From Autumnicola musiva (GTDB taxonomy: Bacteria; Bacteroidota; Bacteroidia; Flavobacteriales; Flavobacteriaceae), in the NCBI RefSeq assembly GCF_031846585.1, contig NZ_JAVRHK010000002.1, positions 186,001-250,000 of the forward strand: a stretch of 64,000 nt of DNA, read 5' to 3'. A model generated the notes under the pieces. The model worked only from the letters and a program-made list of their open reading frames with translations. It had not been told where the DNA came from and did no database searches. Below, in pieces: positions 16,303 through 24,695 of the stretch. The translations under genes and the position numbers were made by a program. Positions within the stretch are counted from its first letter, which is position 1, and every line of letters starts with the position of its first letter.

Positions 16303-16526
16303 TTATAAACATCCTTCAGGTCTTTGGTAGAATAAAGTTCTTCCTCATCTTTCAGAAATTTATAAGATGTAGAGTTTGTTGCTAAAGTTCTGATGCCTTC
16401 AGTCAAATTTTTATCTTCAATTTTTTTCAACAAAAATTCAGCAAAATCAGATACTTCTTCTATTTTGATATCCGGAAGCTTCTCTAACTTGTCCAACGCG
16501 TTTTCTATTAAATTTTGTCTTGTCAT
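16299..16526 (-). CDS. Antitoxin component of a PemK/MazF-type toxin-antitoxin pair
   Basis: A 75-residue protein (MTRQNLIENALDKLEKLPDI at the start) with an amphipathic helix containing VSDFAEFLLKKIEDK, like DUF2281-type antitoxins. A polar, Thr/Ser-rich tail would be the toxin-binding part. The reading frame is intact, while the toxin after it is broken. Its TGA overlaps the original toxin ATG by the usual ATGA. DNA binding and autoregulation are expected of the class but not shown here. Confidence 0.75.
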   Translation of the reverse strand: MTRQNLIENALDKLEKLPDIKIEEVSDFAEFLLKKIEDKNLTEGIRTLATNSTSYKFLKDEEELYSTKDLKDVYK

Positions 16527-16616
16527 TATTCCCGGTTTCTTCTAAGATAAGAAATACTGAAATTAGCTATGCAGTTTTTTAATTATTTTCTTGTCTAACT
16601 TCCCACTCTTTGCCTT

Positions 16617-18128
16617 TTACATCATTTCCAGCAATTCTTCCAGGTATTTTCTGGAATTGGAAAGTCGCGGAATTTTATGCTGTCCCCCTAATTTGTCATT
16701 TTTCTTAAGCCAGTCATAAAAAAGATTTTCACGAGCGCTATGAATAACGGGCATATTCAGCGTCATATTATTATAACGTTTGGCCTCATAATCGCTGTTA
16801 ATTTCCTGAAGGGATTTATCCAGTTGTATTTTAAAATTCTCAAAATCCCTGGGTGGAGTTTTGAATTCCACTATCCATTCATGTGATCCTTTTTCTCTGC
16901 CTTCCATAAAAACAGGGGCAACGGTATAATCTTTAATTTCACAATTTGTTACCAGAGAGACTTTTTTAAGTGCTTCTTCAGCATTTTCAATAATCAGCTC
17001 TTCTCCAAAAACATTAATATGATGTTTGGTCCTGCCGGAAACCTTTATGCGATAAGGATTGGTTGAAGTAAACCTCACCGTATCGCCTATTTTATATCGC
17101 CACAACCCTGCGTTTGTAGTGATAACCACGGCGTAATTTTTACCAATTTCAACTTCCCCCAGGGGAATTACCTTTTCTTCAGATGTATTATAAGTGTCCA
17201 TGGGAATAAATTCATAAAAAATTCCGTAGTCCAGCATCAGCAGTAAATCTTTAGAGTCATTTTGGTCCTGGCAGGCGAAAAATCCTTCACTTGCGTTATA
17301 GATTTCGTAAAATCTGAAATCTTCATTAGGAAGAATTTTTTGATATTGCGGCGCATAAGGATTAAAGCTTACTCCCCCGTGAAAATATACTTCCAGGTGT
17401 GGCCATACTTCAAAAAGATTTTCTTTGCCGGAGGTTTCCAGAACGTTATTCAGTAAAACCAGCATCCATGAAGGTACGCCGGCGAGACTGGTCACTCTTT
17501 CCTTTATGGTTTCATCTACAATCGCCTGCATTTTCACTTCCCAGTCGTGCATAAGGGAAACTTCATTGCTGGGTGTGCTGCTGAATTCTGCCCAAAACGG
17601 CATATTATCTATAAGTATAGCCGAAAGATCTCCGTAAGCTGTTCCTTTATCCCTGTAAATTTCCTTGCTCCCGCCCAGCCGGAGATTTTTTCCGGTGAAC
17701 ATTTGCGACTGTGGATTATTGTTCAGGTACATGCATAGCATATCTTTTCCTGCTGAAAAATGGCAGGTTTCAAGAGAATCATCACTTACCGGGATAAATT
17801 TGCTTTTGGCATTTGTTGTACCACTGGATTTGGCGAACCATTTTATTGGTGTAGGCCAGAAAATATTATTTTCGCCGCGCCTGCTTCTTTCTATGCAGGC
17901 TTCATAATCTTCATATTTTTTTATAGGAAGGCGTTCCGCAAAAGTTTCATAATTCTTTATAGAATCGAAATCATATTTTCTGCCAATTTCAGTATTTTTT
18001 GCTTTTGAAATAAGGGTTTTAAGAAGCTCATTCTGAACTTCCTCAGGATATTTCATGAACAGCTCCATCTGATGGATCCTCTTTTTCAAAAACCAGGATG
18101 CGACGGAATTTACTAAGGGAATTGGCAT
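16617..18128 (-). CDS. GH3 auxin-responsive promoter family protein
   Basis: A 503-residue member of the GH3 branch of the ANL adenylating superfamily. The ATP-binding motif is in FAKSSGTTNAKSKFIPVS (about residue 100). Later motifs are YNASEGFFACQDQ, TTNAGLWRYKIGDTVRF and the hinge region KVSGRTKHHINVFGEE. Plant GH3 enzymes join amino acids to jasmonate or auxin. The substrate of Bacteroidota members is unknown, and nothing nearby suggests one. Length is normal for bacterial members. It is divergent from the DUF2797 gene. Confidence 0.94.
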   Translation of the reverse strand: MPIPLVNSVASWFLKKRIHQMELFMKYPEEVQNELLKTLISKAKNTEIGRKYDFDSIKNYETFAERLPIKKYEDYEACIERSRRGENNIFWPTPIKWFAKSSGTTNAKSKFIPVSDDSLETCHFSAGKDMLCMYLNNNPQSQMFTGKNLRLGGSKEIYRDKGTAYGDLSAILIDNMPFWAEFSSTPSNEVSLMHDWEVKMQAIVDETIKERVTSLAGVPSWMLVLLNNVLETSGKENLFEVWPHLEVYFHGGVSFNPYAPQYQKILPNEDFRFYEIYNASEGFFACQDQNDSKDLLLMLDYGIFYEFIPMDTYNTSEEKVIPLGEVEIGKNYAVVITTNAGLWRYKIGDTVRFTSTNPYRIKVSGRTKHHINVFGEELIIENAEEALKKVSLVTNCEIKDYTVAPVFMEGREKGSHEWIVEFKTPPRDFENFKIQLDKSLQEINSDYEAKRYNNMTLNMPVIHSARENLFYDWLKKNDKLGGQHKIPRLSNSRKYLEELLEMM

Positions 18129-18246
18129 TATTTATTTTTATCTTTATGCCCTTTAATTCTTGGGACAATTTTGGTTGTGCGGCTAAAAATAATCTAAACT
18201 TTGAAGCCGGCAAAAATTTCGTTTCAACTAAATTTAAGCAAATTTT

Positions 18247-19041
18247 ATGAGGTACGAAGGAGTGCTTACAAAAATGAAGACGGAGCTCACCGATACCGTT
18301 CAATATTATCTGATTTTTGAATCTGATTTTATCAATATGAATCAGCTGCTAAATAAGAAGATCAGCATTAATTTTCTCAAATTTCAATGTCTTAACTGCG
18401 GAAGGCAAAAGAAAGTTTTTCGCACAGGATTTTGTTACGACTGCTGGAGCAGTATTCCGCAGGCGGGAGACTGGATTATGCGACCTGAATTAAGCAAAGC
18501 GCACCTGGGCCAGGAAGATCGGGACCTGGAATTTGAGAAAAATTCTCAATTGCGACCGCACGTGGTATATTTGGCAAATTCCAGTAATGTAAAGGTAGGT
18601 GTTACCCGTGCCAGCCAAAGCCTTACCCGGTGGATAGACCAGGGTGCACATGAAGCCATAGAGATAGTAGAAGTGCCTAATCGATATCTTGCCGGTATTA
18701 CCGAAGTGGCGCTGAAAGACCATGTTTCTGACAAGACTAACTGGCGTAAAATGCTCACCAATGAATTACTGGATTTGAATTTAGCCGAAGAAAGGGATAA
18801 ACTGAAAGATTTTATTCCTGAAGAAGCTAAACCTTACTTCCTGGCGAACAATAGGGAAACAGAAATTACATTTCCGGTTTTAGAATTTCCGAAGAAAATT
18901 AAAACCCTGCCACTTAAGAAAAATCCTTTTTATGAAGGTGTGCTAAAAGGAATAAAAGGCCAGTATCTTATTTTTGAAGACGGCACCGCATTCAATGTTC
19001 GTGCGCATGAAGGTTATGTGGTAGAGCTGAAAGTTTTCTAA
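18247..19041 (+). CDS. DUF2797 domain-containing protein
   Basis: A 264-residue protein of the DUF2797 family. A four-cysteine cluster (FQCLNCGRQKKVFRTGFCYD, then CW) near residues 43-62 looks like a zinc knuckle. A conserved central stretch follows (HVVYLANSSNVKVGVTRASQ, then RWIDQGA), resembling a GIY-YIG-like fold. The function is unknown. The ATG at 18247 begins MRYEGVLTKM, which is typical of the family. It converges on the AsmA-like gene, with a palindromic terminator between them. Confidence 0.92.
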   Translation: MRYEGVLTKMKTELTDTVQYYLIFESDFINMNQLLNKKISINFLKFQCLNCGRQKKVFRTGFCYDCWSSIPQAGDWIMRPELSKAHLGQEDRDLEFEKNSQLRPHVVYLANSSNVKVGVTRASQSLTRWIDQGAHEAIEIVEVPNRYLAGITEVALKDHVSDKTNWRKMLTNELLDLNLAEERDKLKDFIPEEAKPYFLANNRETEITFPVLEFPKKIKTLPLKKNPFYEGVLKGIKGQYLIFEDGTAFNVRAHEGYVVELKVF

Positions 19042-19169
19042 AATCAGCTTCATCTTTCTTATTTCACTATAAAATTTGATTATCCATAATTTGTAATAAT
19101 GGTAATCGGCGTTATTCTTAGCTGGACTTTGAATCTCATACTATTTTGGAAAAAACATCTTCTAATTAG

Positions 19170-19190
19170 ACCCTGAATCAAGTTCAGGGT
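19170..19190. repeat. Short dispersed-type inverted repeat
   Basis: ACCCTGA - 7-base loop - TCAGGGT, followed by GACG. Strings of this kind (GACCCTGAA...TTCAGGGTGACG) recur between genes in many Bacteroidota genomes. Only one copy is in this window. Confidence 0.5.
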
Positions 19191-19232
19191 GACGATGTAA
19201 TAATGACTGATTTCGGATATTCAAATAATATT

Positions 19233-19266
19233 AAACCTCACAGGTTTTAAAACCTGTGAGGTTTTT
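19233..19266. terminator. Perfect 32-bp palindromic bidirectional terminator
   Basis: AAACCTCACAGGTTTT is followed directly by its exact reverse complement (19233-19264). T-rich ends lie on both strands. It lies between the convergent DUF2797 and AsmA-like genes and shares its core with the element at 15957-15991. Confidence 0.8.
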
Positions 19267-19270
19267 ATTC

Positions 19271-19296
19271 TCAGATGTCTCAAATCTCACATCTGA
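19271..19296. repeat. 8-bp inverted repeat near the AsmA-like gene stop
   Basis: TCAGATGT - 10 bases - ACATCTGA, in a low-complexity run of TCTCA words. It may be a leftover of a dispersed repeat. No function is suggested by its position. Confidence 0.4.
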
Positions 19297-19306
19297 TATC
19301 TCAATC

Positions 19307-21994
19307 CTAATTAGTTGTATCTTTCTTTTTCTGAGTATTTTTTAAAATTCCCCCCAAAATATTCCGGGCTGCTTCCTGTACCTGTTTTTCAGGAGCCGGT
19401 GTGTTATTACTATTATTTGGAGTTGCTGTACTGTCTGTTGCAGTGGAATCCTGTGGGGTCGTTTCCTGGTTTTGACTTTTTTTCCCGGTAAGTATACCTT
19501 TAACCGCATCAATTCCCTTCTGCTGCAGTTTTCCTTTTTGATTTTGGGCTACCTTTTGTGTAAGATTTGTAATAGCCTGCTGCATGTTCAGGTTAATCTG
19601 TGGCCTACCGAAACTTCCGGTAAGGTTTATGGGTAAAGCAACAGTGGTATTTTGAATATTTTCACCACTTAATTGTGTAAGGGCACCGCCAACTTCATTG
19701 CCCAAATACCTGGCTGGAACATCCAACACTACATCATAATTCATATCCATATCAAAACCGTGACTTCCGCCAACCTGCACATTTACTCCTTCCACGTTAA
19801 AATTAAATGGCTCAATTTCTACCATTCCCTCATTAAAGGTAAGATTGGTTTTTACATTGTCCAGGTTGATGTTGTTCAAATCAAAAAAGTTAAGTTGCTG
19901 ATCCAGTTTTGATAACAAAGGCATTTTGGCGGGATCAACTTCAGCCGTTAGAATTTGTGCCAGAGCGTTCCCGGCGAGCGTGGAAAGATCTGGAGCAAAA
20001 TTATTGTCCAGGTTTCCGCGCAGGTTCAGGGAAGTTTGTAGTTCCCCCTCCAGAGCATTGGCTATAGGCGCCAGGCCTTGCAATAAATCCATTCCGTTAA
20101 ATGACTGGGCGATGTTCAATTTATTCAGGTTAAGGTCCATCTGGAATGTAGGCGTGGAATTTTTGGTTGAAACATTCCCATTAAGGGCAATGCTTCCGCC
20201 GAAAATATTTGTAGTTACATTTTGCAGGGTAGCGGTTTCATCCCTTAGAATCAGGGTTCCCGAAGCATTTCGCAACTCGAGGTTATCATATAAAACTCTG
20301 TTTGCCCTAAAGCTCAATTCAGTATCAAGAAAAGAAGGAATTTTTATCGCTTCTTCGCCGGTAGTCGCCGGGGTATCTTCTTCGGAAGCGGCTTCGCCTT
20401 CAGCTGAAGCTGTTTCCTGAGTTTCAGCAACTTTAAAATCATTTACCGCAAAAGTATCGGAATTAACCTGAAAATTTCCCTTTAAAACCTGATTGGTAAA
20501 CAGAAAGCCCATAAGGTTTTCAATATTTCCTGAAGCAGTAATATCGGTTTGACCTGTAGTAAGCTTCAATTCAGGAACACGAACAGTGCCCTGGTTGAAA
20601 TTCATTTGGGCATTGGAAATCTGGATCACCTTCGGAATTTCAGGAGATTTATAACTAAAATTCCTGATGTTGGCTGTTCCCCGGGAATTCACGTTTTGAT
20701 ACTGCTCATTTTCAATGGAATTCATGTCAAAACTTGTGGTAAGATCGGCGGTGAGGATTCCATTTAAATCCAGATCCATGTCCAGCGGATATGCCTGCTC
20801 AATATTTGCCAGATTTATGGAGCCGTTTACCGTCATATTTATCAGCATATTTTCCATAAGGTTTCGAACACTTCCATTGGCGGCAAAACGGTCTTCATCT
20901 ATGCGGAAAGTTACATTGTCAAAAGTAATATAGGTATCGTCCATAAAGCCGGTTTCATTAATTACTTGGAGGTCCAGGTTAATATCCTGCACGGCTTTTG
21001 GCAAATCCGGATATTTAAAGGATGCACTGTTAGAACTCACCTTTATATCCATCATTGGGATATGCTCTTCATCTATAGCCCCGTTTACCTTACCGTCAAT
21101 AATAAAATCCCCGCTGGTTTGGACATCCTCAATATTCCTGGCATATGTTTCAGGAATAACCTGCAGGAAATTTTTAAAGTCTGAAGACGGGGTTTTGAAG
21201 GTGAGGCTAACTTCGTTATTATTATCATTTATATCCACAAAACCGTCAAAAGTAAGTGGCAGCTGATTGATAAGGGCCTGGTTTTCAAGAAAAGAATATT
21301 TCATCTCTTGCAGGTCCATCTGGATAACAGCATCCAGGGCTATTTTATTTCGGTTTAAATAATTAACGCTGTCCAGTTCAAAGGTCACAAGTGCGTTGGT
21401 TTCTGTATCAAGTTCGCTCTGGTCTAAAGAAAAATCTCCTGTCCCCTGGTGGTTTAAATCTTCAATATCAAGAAAAATTTTGGCGCTTTCATCTAAATAT
21501 TTAAGCCTGGAATTGTTAATCTCATAGTGTTCCAGGTCAAAACTGAGACCTGTGGAAGCTGTATCTGTGGTAGCGGTTGCTGCTGTAGTGTCTTCTACAG
21601 CAATGTCATAATTGGCATTTCCAAGGGAGTCTACTTTTATGTTAACATAAGCATTATTAAGGCGGAACTCATTAATGCTCTTTGGCTCTTCGCTGCCTTT
21701 AAATAGTTCTTTAATAGACATTTCCAATAGCACCTCTTCGCTTAATGCCAGTGTGTCCCCGGCAAAAGGCTCTTTATTGATCACGCTTACATTGTTTAAT
21801 ACAACAGTTGCCTGCGGAAAGCCCCGGAACAGGCTTAGATCAATATCTGTAAATTCCACCTGGGCATTTACATTTTTATTGATGGTTTTTTTTACAAAAT
21901 TTTCAATTTGCGTTTCAAAAACCAGGGGTGCTGCTATTAATATAACAAGCACTACTAACACAAAAATTCCAACAATTTTAAGCGCTTTTTTCAT
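19307..21994 (-). CDS. AsmA-like C-terminal region protein
   Basis: An 895-residue envelope protein of the AsmA/TamB-related group. A single N-terminal membrane helix (residues 5-27) is followed by a long, repetitive, beta-rich periplasmic body. It ends in an AsmA-like C-terminal region (about 650-830, ALEGELQTSLNLRGNLDNNF, VQVGGSHGFDMDMNYDVVLD). A Thr/Asn/Gln-rich low-complexity tail closes the protein. Related proteins are thought to bridge the periplasm and carry phospholipids to the outer membrane; for this one that is inference. It is 12 bp downstream of the queuosine-precursor transporter gene, probably on the same mRNA. Confidence 0.92.
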   Translation of the reverse strand: MKKALKIVGIFVLVVLVILIAAPLVFETQIENFVKKTINKNVNAQVEFTDIDLSLFRGFPQATVVLNNVSVINKEPFAGDTLALSEEVLLEMSIKELFKGSEEPKSINEFRLNNAYVNIKVDSLGNANYDIAVEDTTAATATTDTASTGLSFDLEHYEINNSRLKYLDESAKIFLDIEDLNHQGTGDFSLDQSELDTETNALVTFELDSVNYLNRNKIALDAVIQMDLQEMKYSFLENQALINQLPLTFDGFVDINDNNNEVSLTFKTPSSDFKNFLQVIPETYARNIEDVQTSGDFIIDGKVNGAIDEEHIPMMDIKVSSNSASFKYPDLPKAVQDINLDLQVINETGFMDDTYITFDNVTFRIDEDRFAANGSVRNLMENMLINMTVNGSINLANIEQAYPLDMDLDLNGILTADLTTSFDMNSIENEQYQNVNSRGTANIRNFSYKSPEIPKVIQISNAQMNFNQGTVRVPELKLTTGQTDITASGNIENLMGFLFTNQVLKGNFQVNSDTFAVNDFKVAETQETASAEGEAASEEDTPATTGEEAIKIPSFLDTELSFRANRVLYDNLELRNASGTLILRDETATLQNVTTNIFGGSIALNGNVSTKNSTPTFQMDLNLNKLNIAQSFNGMDLLQGLAPIANALEGELQTSLNLRGNLDNNFAPDLSTLAGNALAQILTAEVDPAKMPLLSKLDQQLNFFDLNNINLDNVKTNLTFNEGMVEIEPFNFNVEGVNVQVGGSHGFDMDMNYDVVLDVPARYLGNEVGGALTQLSGENIQNTTVALPINLTGSFGRPQINLNMQQAITNLTQKVAQNQKGKLQQKGIDAVKGILTGKKSQNQETTPQDSTATDSTATPNNSNNTPAPEKQVQEAARNILGGILKNTQKKKDTTN

Positions 21995-22006
21995 AATAAT
22001 AATTAT

Positions 22007-22720
22007 TTAATTTTTAATTGGGGCTTCTAATTTCAATTCTTCCCCTTTATGCAATCTGAACCTTTTTCTTAAGGCATAAACAGCAAGGTATAGAAAGGGC
22101 GTATCTATTACGGCAACAATTACCTTAAACAAGAATCCGCTTAGCAGCAAGCTGCCAAACAGCTTCCATTCTATCTTATTAAAACTACAAAGCAAAAACA
22201 AGACCGAAAAAGTATCTACAAACTGTGACAGGAAAGTGGAAAAATTATTCCTTATCCAGAGATGTTTGCCTTTGGTAAGTTTTTTCCAGAAATGAAATAA
22301 CTGTATATCGATGTATTGTGCCAGCAGATAGGCAGCCATAGAGGCAAATACTGCTATTGCAGTGGCGCCGAATACAGTTTTAAACATTTCATTGCCAATT
22401 GGAGACCATTGTGTTGCCGGAGCGGCATCGGCGGTAAAAACAATCAGTAAAGAAAAGAACGAAGCAAAAATTCCTGCGGTCACTACTTCATTTGCTTTCT
22501 GTTTCCCATAGATTTCGCTAATAATATCGGTAATTAAGAAAGTAACGGGATAGGGTAAAATCCCCACTGAAATCTCAAAAGTGTAGATTCCAAAAAAATC
22601 CCAGTAAAAGAATTTTTGAAAAATAAGGTTGGAAACAACAAGTGAAGCAATGAACAAGGCTGCAAGAATTAAGTAGATTCTTTGAGCAGCAATTTTATCT
22701 TTAAGATTAAGTCTGGTCAA
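22007..22720 (-). CDS. Queuosine precursor transporter (YhhQ / DUF165 family)
   Basis: A 237-residue integral membrane protein with about six helices. It carries the family segments YPVTFLITDIISEIYGKQKA and LAQYIDIQLFHFWKKLTKGK. Characterised members import preQ0/preQ1 for queuosine modification of tRNA. The start is a TTG at 22720 (TTG ACC AGA CTT); there is no in-frame ATG nearby. The AsmA-like gene follows after 12 bp. Confidence 0.94.
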   Translation of the reverse strand: MTRLNLKDKIAAQRIYLILAALFIASLVVSNLIFQKFFYWDFFGIYTFEISVGILPYPVTFLITDIISEIYGKQKANEVVTAGIFASFFSLLIVFTADAAPATQWSPIGNEMFKTVFGATAIAVFASMAAYLLAQYIDIQLFHFWKKLTKGKHLWIRNNFSTFLSQFVDTFSVLFLLCSFNKIEWKLFGSLLLSGFLFKVIVAVIDTPFLYLAVYALRKRFRLHKGEELKLEAPIKN

Positions 22721-22782
22721 ATTATTTTATTAAAGACTTGCGGCAAAATTAAGGTATGTGATTTTGTTTTGCTTAATTTGCT

Positions 22783-23961
22783 GTGAAATTTTTCACCCGT
22801 CCTATAAATTTTCTTTTTAAGTTGAATCCCCCTAAAATAGTACATATTGCGCTGGGAAGCAATGTTGGCGACCGATTTGTAATTCTACAACGAGCTGTAA
22901 ACCGTCTTTATGAAAAAGTTGGTGATATCTTAATTATTTCTGGAATTTATAAAACTCCCGCCTGGGGTTTTGAAGGGAATGAATTCTTAAATACCTGTGT
23001 TGCTGTTTCCACGCGTTTTTCTGCCGAAGAAGTGCTGCGGAAATTGCTGCAGATAGAAACTGAATTGGGCCGAAATCGAAGCGGTTCCACAAACTATCAA
23101 AACCGTACACTGGATCTTGATATTGTGCTTTTTGAAGATGAGGTTATTCAAACCGAAAATCTCGAAATTCCGCATCCCGAAATGCAAAACCGAAGATTTG
23201 TACTTCAGCCTTTGCAGGATATTGCGGCCAGGGAAATTCATCCTGTCATAAAAAAGAGCATTGCTCAATTATTGAAAGAAACCAATGATATTTCTGGAAT
23301 TAATCGAATTACTGAAGCGTTAGTGGTGCCTCGCAAAGGTTATAAATTTAAAAACTGCAGTTATATAGCGGTTGAAGGAAATATTGGTGCGGGAAAGACC
23401 AGTTTCTCCACTATGGTTTCGCAGGATTTTAATGCCAAACTTATTTTAGAGCGGTTTAAGGATAACCCGTTTTTGCCAAAATTTTACGAGAATAAGGAGC
23501 GTTATGCTTTTCCGCTGGAAATGTCTTTTTTAGCAGATCGTTATCAGCAACTTTCTGATGACCTTGCGCAGTACGATCTTTTCAAGGATTTTGTAATTTC
23601 AGATTACGATGTTTTTAAGTCGCTGATTTTTGCAAATATCACCCTGCAGGAAGATGAATATTTACTTTACCATAAGCTGTTCCATTTAATGTATAAAGAG
23701 CTGGTAAAACCGGAATTATATATTTACCTCTACCAGAATACAGGAAGACTGCTTGAAAATATTAAAAAGCGCGGCCGTGAGTATGAACAAAATATACAGG
23801 CGGAATATTTAATGGAAATCAATCAGTCTTATCTTAACTTTATTAAATCTCAAACCGGGATGAAGGTGCAGATTATCGATATTTCAGATAAAGATTTTGT
23901 GAATAACCGTAAAGATTATTTGCAGCTTTTAGATGAAGTGGATAAAGCCGTCATAATATAG
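22783..23961 (+). CDS. folK: HPPK-deoxynucleoside kinase fusion
   Basis: Two enzymes in one chain of 392 residues. The N-terminal half (about 18-165) is 6-hydroxymethyl-dihydropterin pyrophosphokinase of folate synthesis, with IALGSNVGDR, TPAWGFEGNEFLNTC and NRTLDLDIVLFEDE. The C-terminal half (about 190-390) is a deoxynucleoside kinase of the dGK/dAK type, with P-loop EGNIGAGKTS, ILERFKDNPFL, FLADRYQQL and LID-like KKRGREYEQNIQ. This fusion recurs in Bacteroidota. No ATG is available near the start: GTG at 22783 gives the longest form, while TTG at 22822, just before the HPPK core, is equally plausible. Confidence 0.94.
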   Translation: MKFFTRPINFLFKLNPPKIVHIALGSNVGDRFVILQRAVNRLYEKVGDILIISGIYKTPAWGFEGNEFLNTCVAVSTRFSAEEVLRKLLQIETELGRNRSGSTNYQNRTLDLDIVLFEDEVIQTENLEIPHPEMQNRRFVLQPLQDIAAREIHPVIKKSIAQLLKETNDISGINRITEALVVPRKGYKFKNCSYIAVEGNIGAGKTSFSTMVSQDFNAKLILERFKDNPFLPKFYENKERYAFPLEMSFLADRYQQLSDDLAQYDLFKDFVISDYDVFKSLIFANITLQEDEYLLYHKLFHLMYKELVKPELYIYLYQNTGRLLENIKKRGREYEQNIQAEYLMEINQSYLNFIKSQTGMKVQIIDISDKDFVNNRKDYLQLLDEVDKAVII

Positions 23962-23965
23962 TATT

Positions 23966-24532
23966 TTAATGGGAAAAGTATGAATTTCGTGAAGTATGGG
24001 AAGAAATCTTTACGAATAAATCCCATAAAATCACTCCCGTGCTTACGGCAATATTAAGAGAATGTTTGCTGCCCAGTTGCGGAATTTCAATAATCCCGTC
24101 ACTGGCAGAGACTACTTCCTGTTGTACACCTTTCACCTCATTTCCAAAAACCACCGCACAGGTTTCTCCTTTTTCGGGTTGAAAATCATTTAACATCACA
24201 GCACCTTCAGCCTGCTCAACAGAAAAAACCTTTACTCTGTCTTCCTGTAATTTCCGGATAACTTCCAGGGTATTTTCAGTATATTTCCAGTCTACAGTTT
24301 CTGTTGCTCCCAAAGCCGTTTTCTGAATGTCTTTATGAGGTGGTTTTGCAGTAATTCCGCAGAGATAGATTTTCTGAATCAAAAAAGCATCGGCAGTTCT
24401 AAAAACCGAACCAATATTGTTCAGACTTCTTATATTATCCAGAATAACGATAATTGGCGTTTTTTGGGCCTCTTTAAATTCTTCTACAGATTTACGCTCC
24501 AGTTCACTGTTTTTAAGTTTCCTGTTTTCCAT
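23966..24532 (-). CDS. TrmH-family (SPOUT) RNA methyltransferase
   Basis: A 188-residue SAM-dependent 2'-O-methyltransferase of RNA. SPOUT motif 1 is NIGSVFRTADAF, motif 2 is CAVVFGNEVKGV and motif 3 is IPQLGSKHSLNIAVSTGVIL. Those residues form the trefoil-knot SAM site. It lacks the N-terminal substrate-binding domain of RlmB, so the target (tRNA or rRNA) cannot be named. It converges on folK with 4 bp between stops. Its -7 box TATTTTTG lies 4 bp from the ATG, implying a nearly leaderless message. Confidence 0.95.
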   Translation of the reverse strand: MENRKLKNSELERKSVEEFKEAQKTPIIVILDNIRSLNNIGSVFRTADAFLIQKIYLCGITAKPPHKDIQKTALGATETVDWKYTENTLEVIRKLQEDRVKVFSVEQAEGAVMLNDFQPEKGETCAVVFGNEVKGVQQEVVSASDGIIEIPQLGSKHSLNIAVSTGVILWDLFVKISSHTSRNSYFSH

Positions 24533-24536
24533 AGCA

Positions 24537-24544
24537 CAAAAATA
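24537..24544 (-). promoter_or_regulatory. -7 box of the SPOUT methyltransferase gene
   Basis: The minus strand reads TATTTTTG, an exact TAnnTTTG match, then TGCT and ATG. The arrangement is the same as upstream of the DUF5522 gene. Confidence 0.55.
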
Positions 24545-24695
24545 GGATTTTCTTAATCGCAGGTCGAAAATTATTACAGGTATTGCAGTTTTCAGAATAA
24601 TTTCTGAAACATTGGTATTCCTTCTATCTTCATCAATTTTTTAGCATCTTTGGGTACTCTTTTTAAAGCCGAATTACTAATCTTCTTTTTATTAC

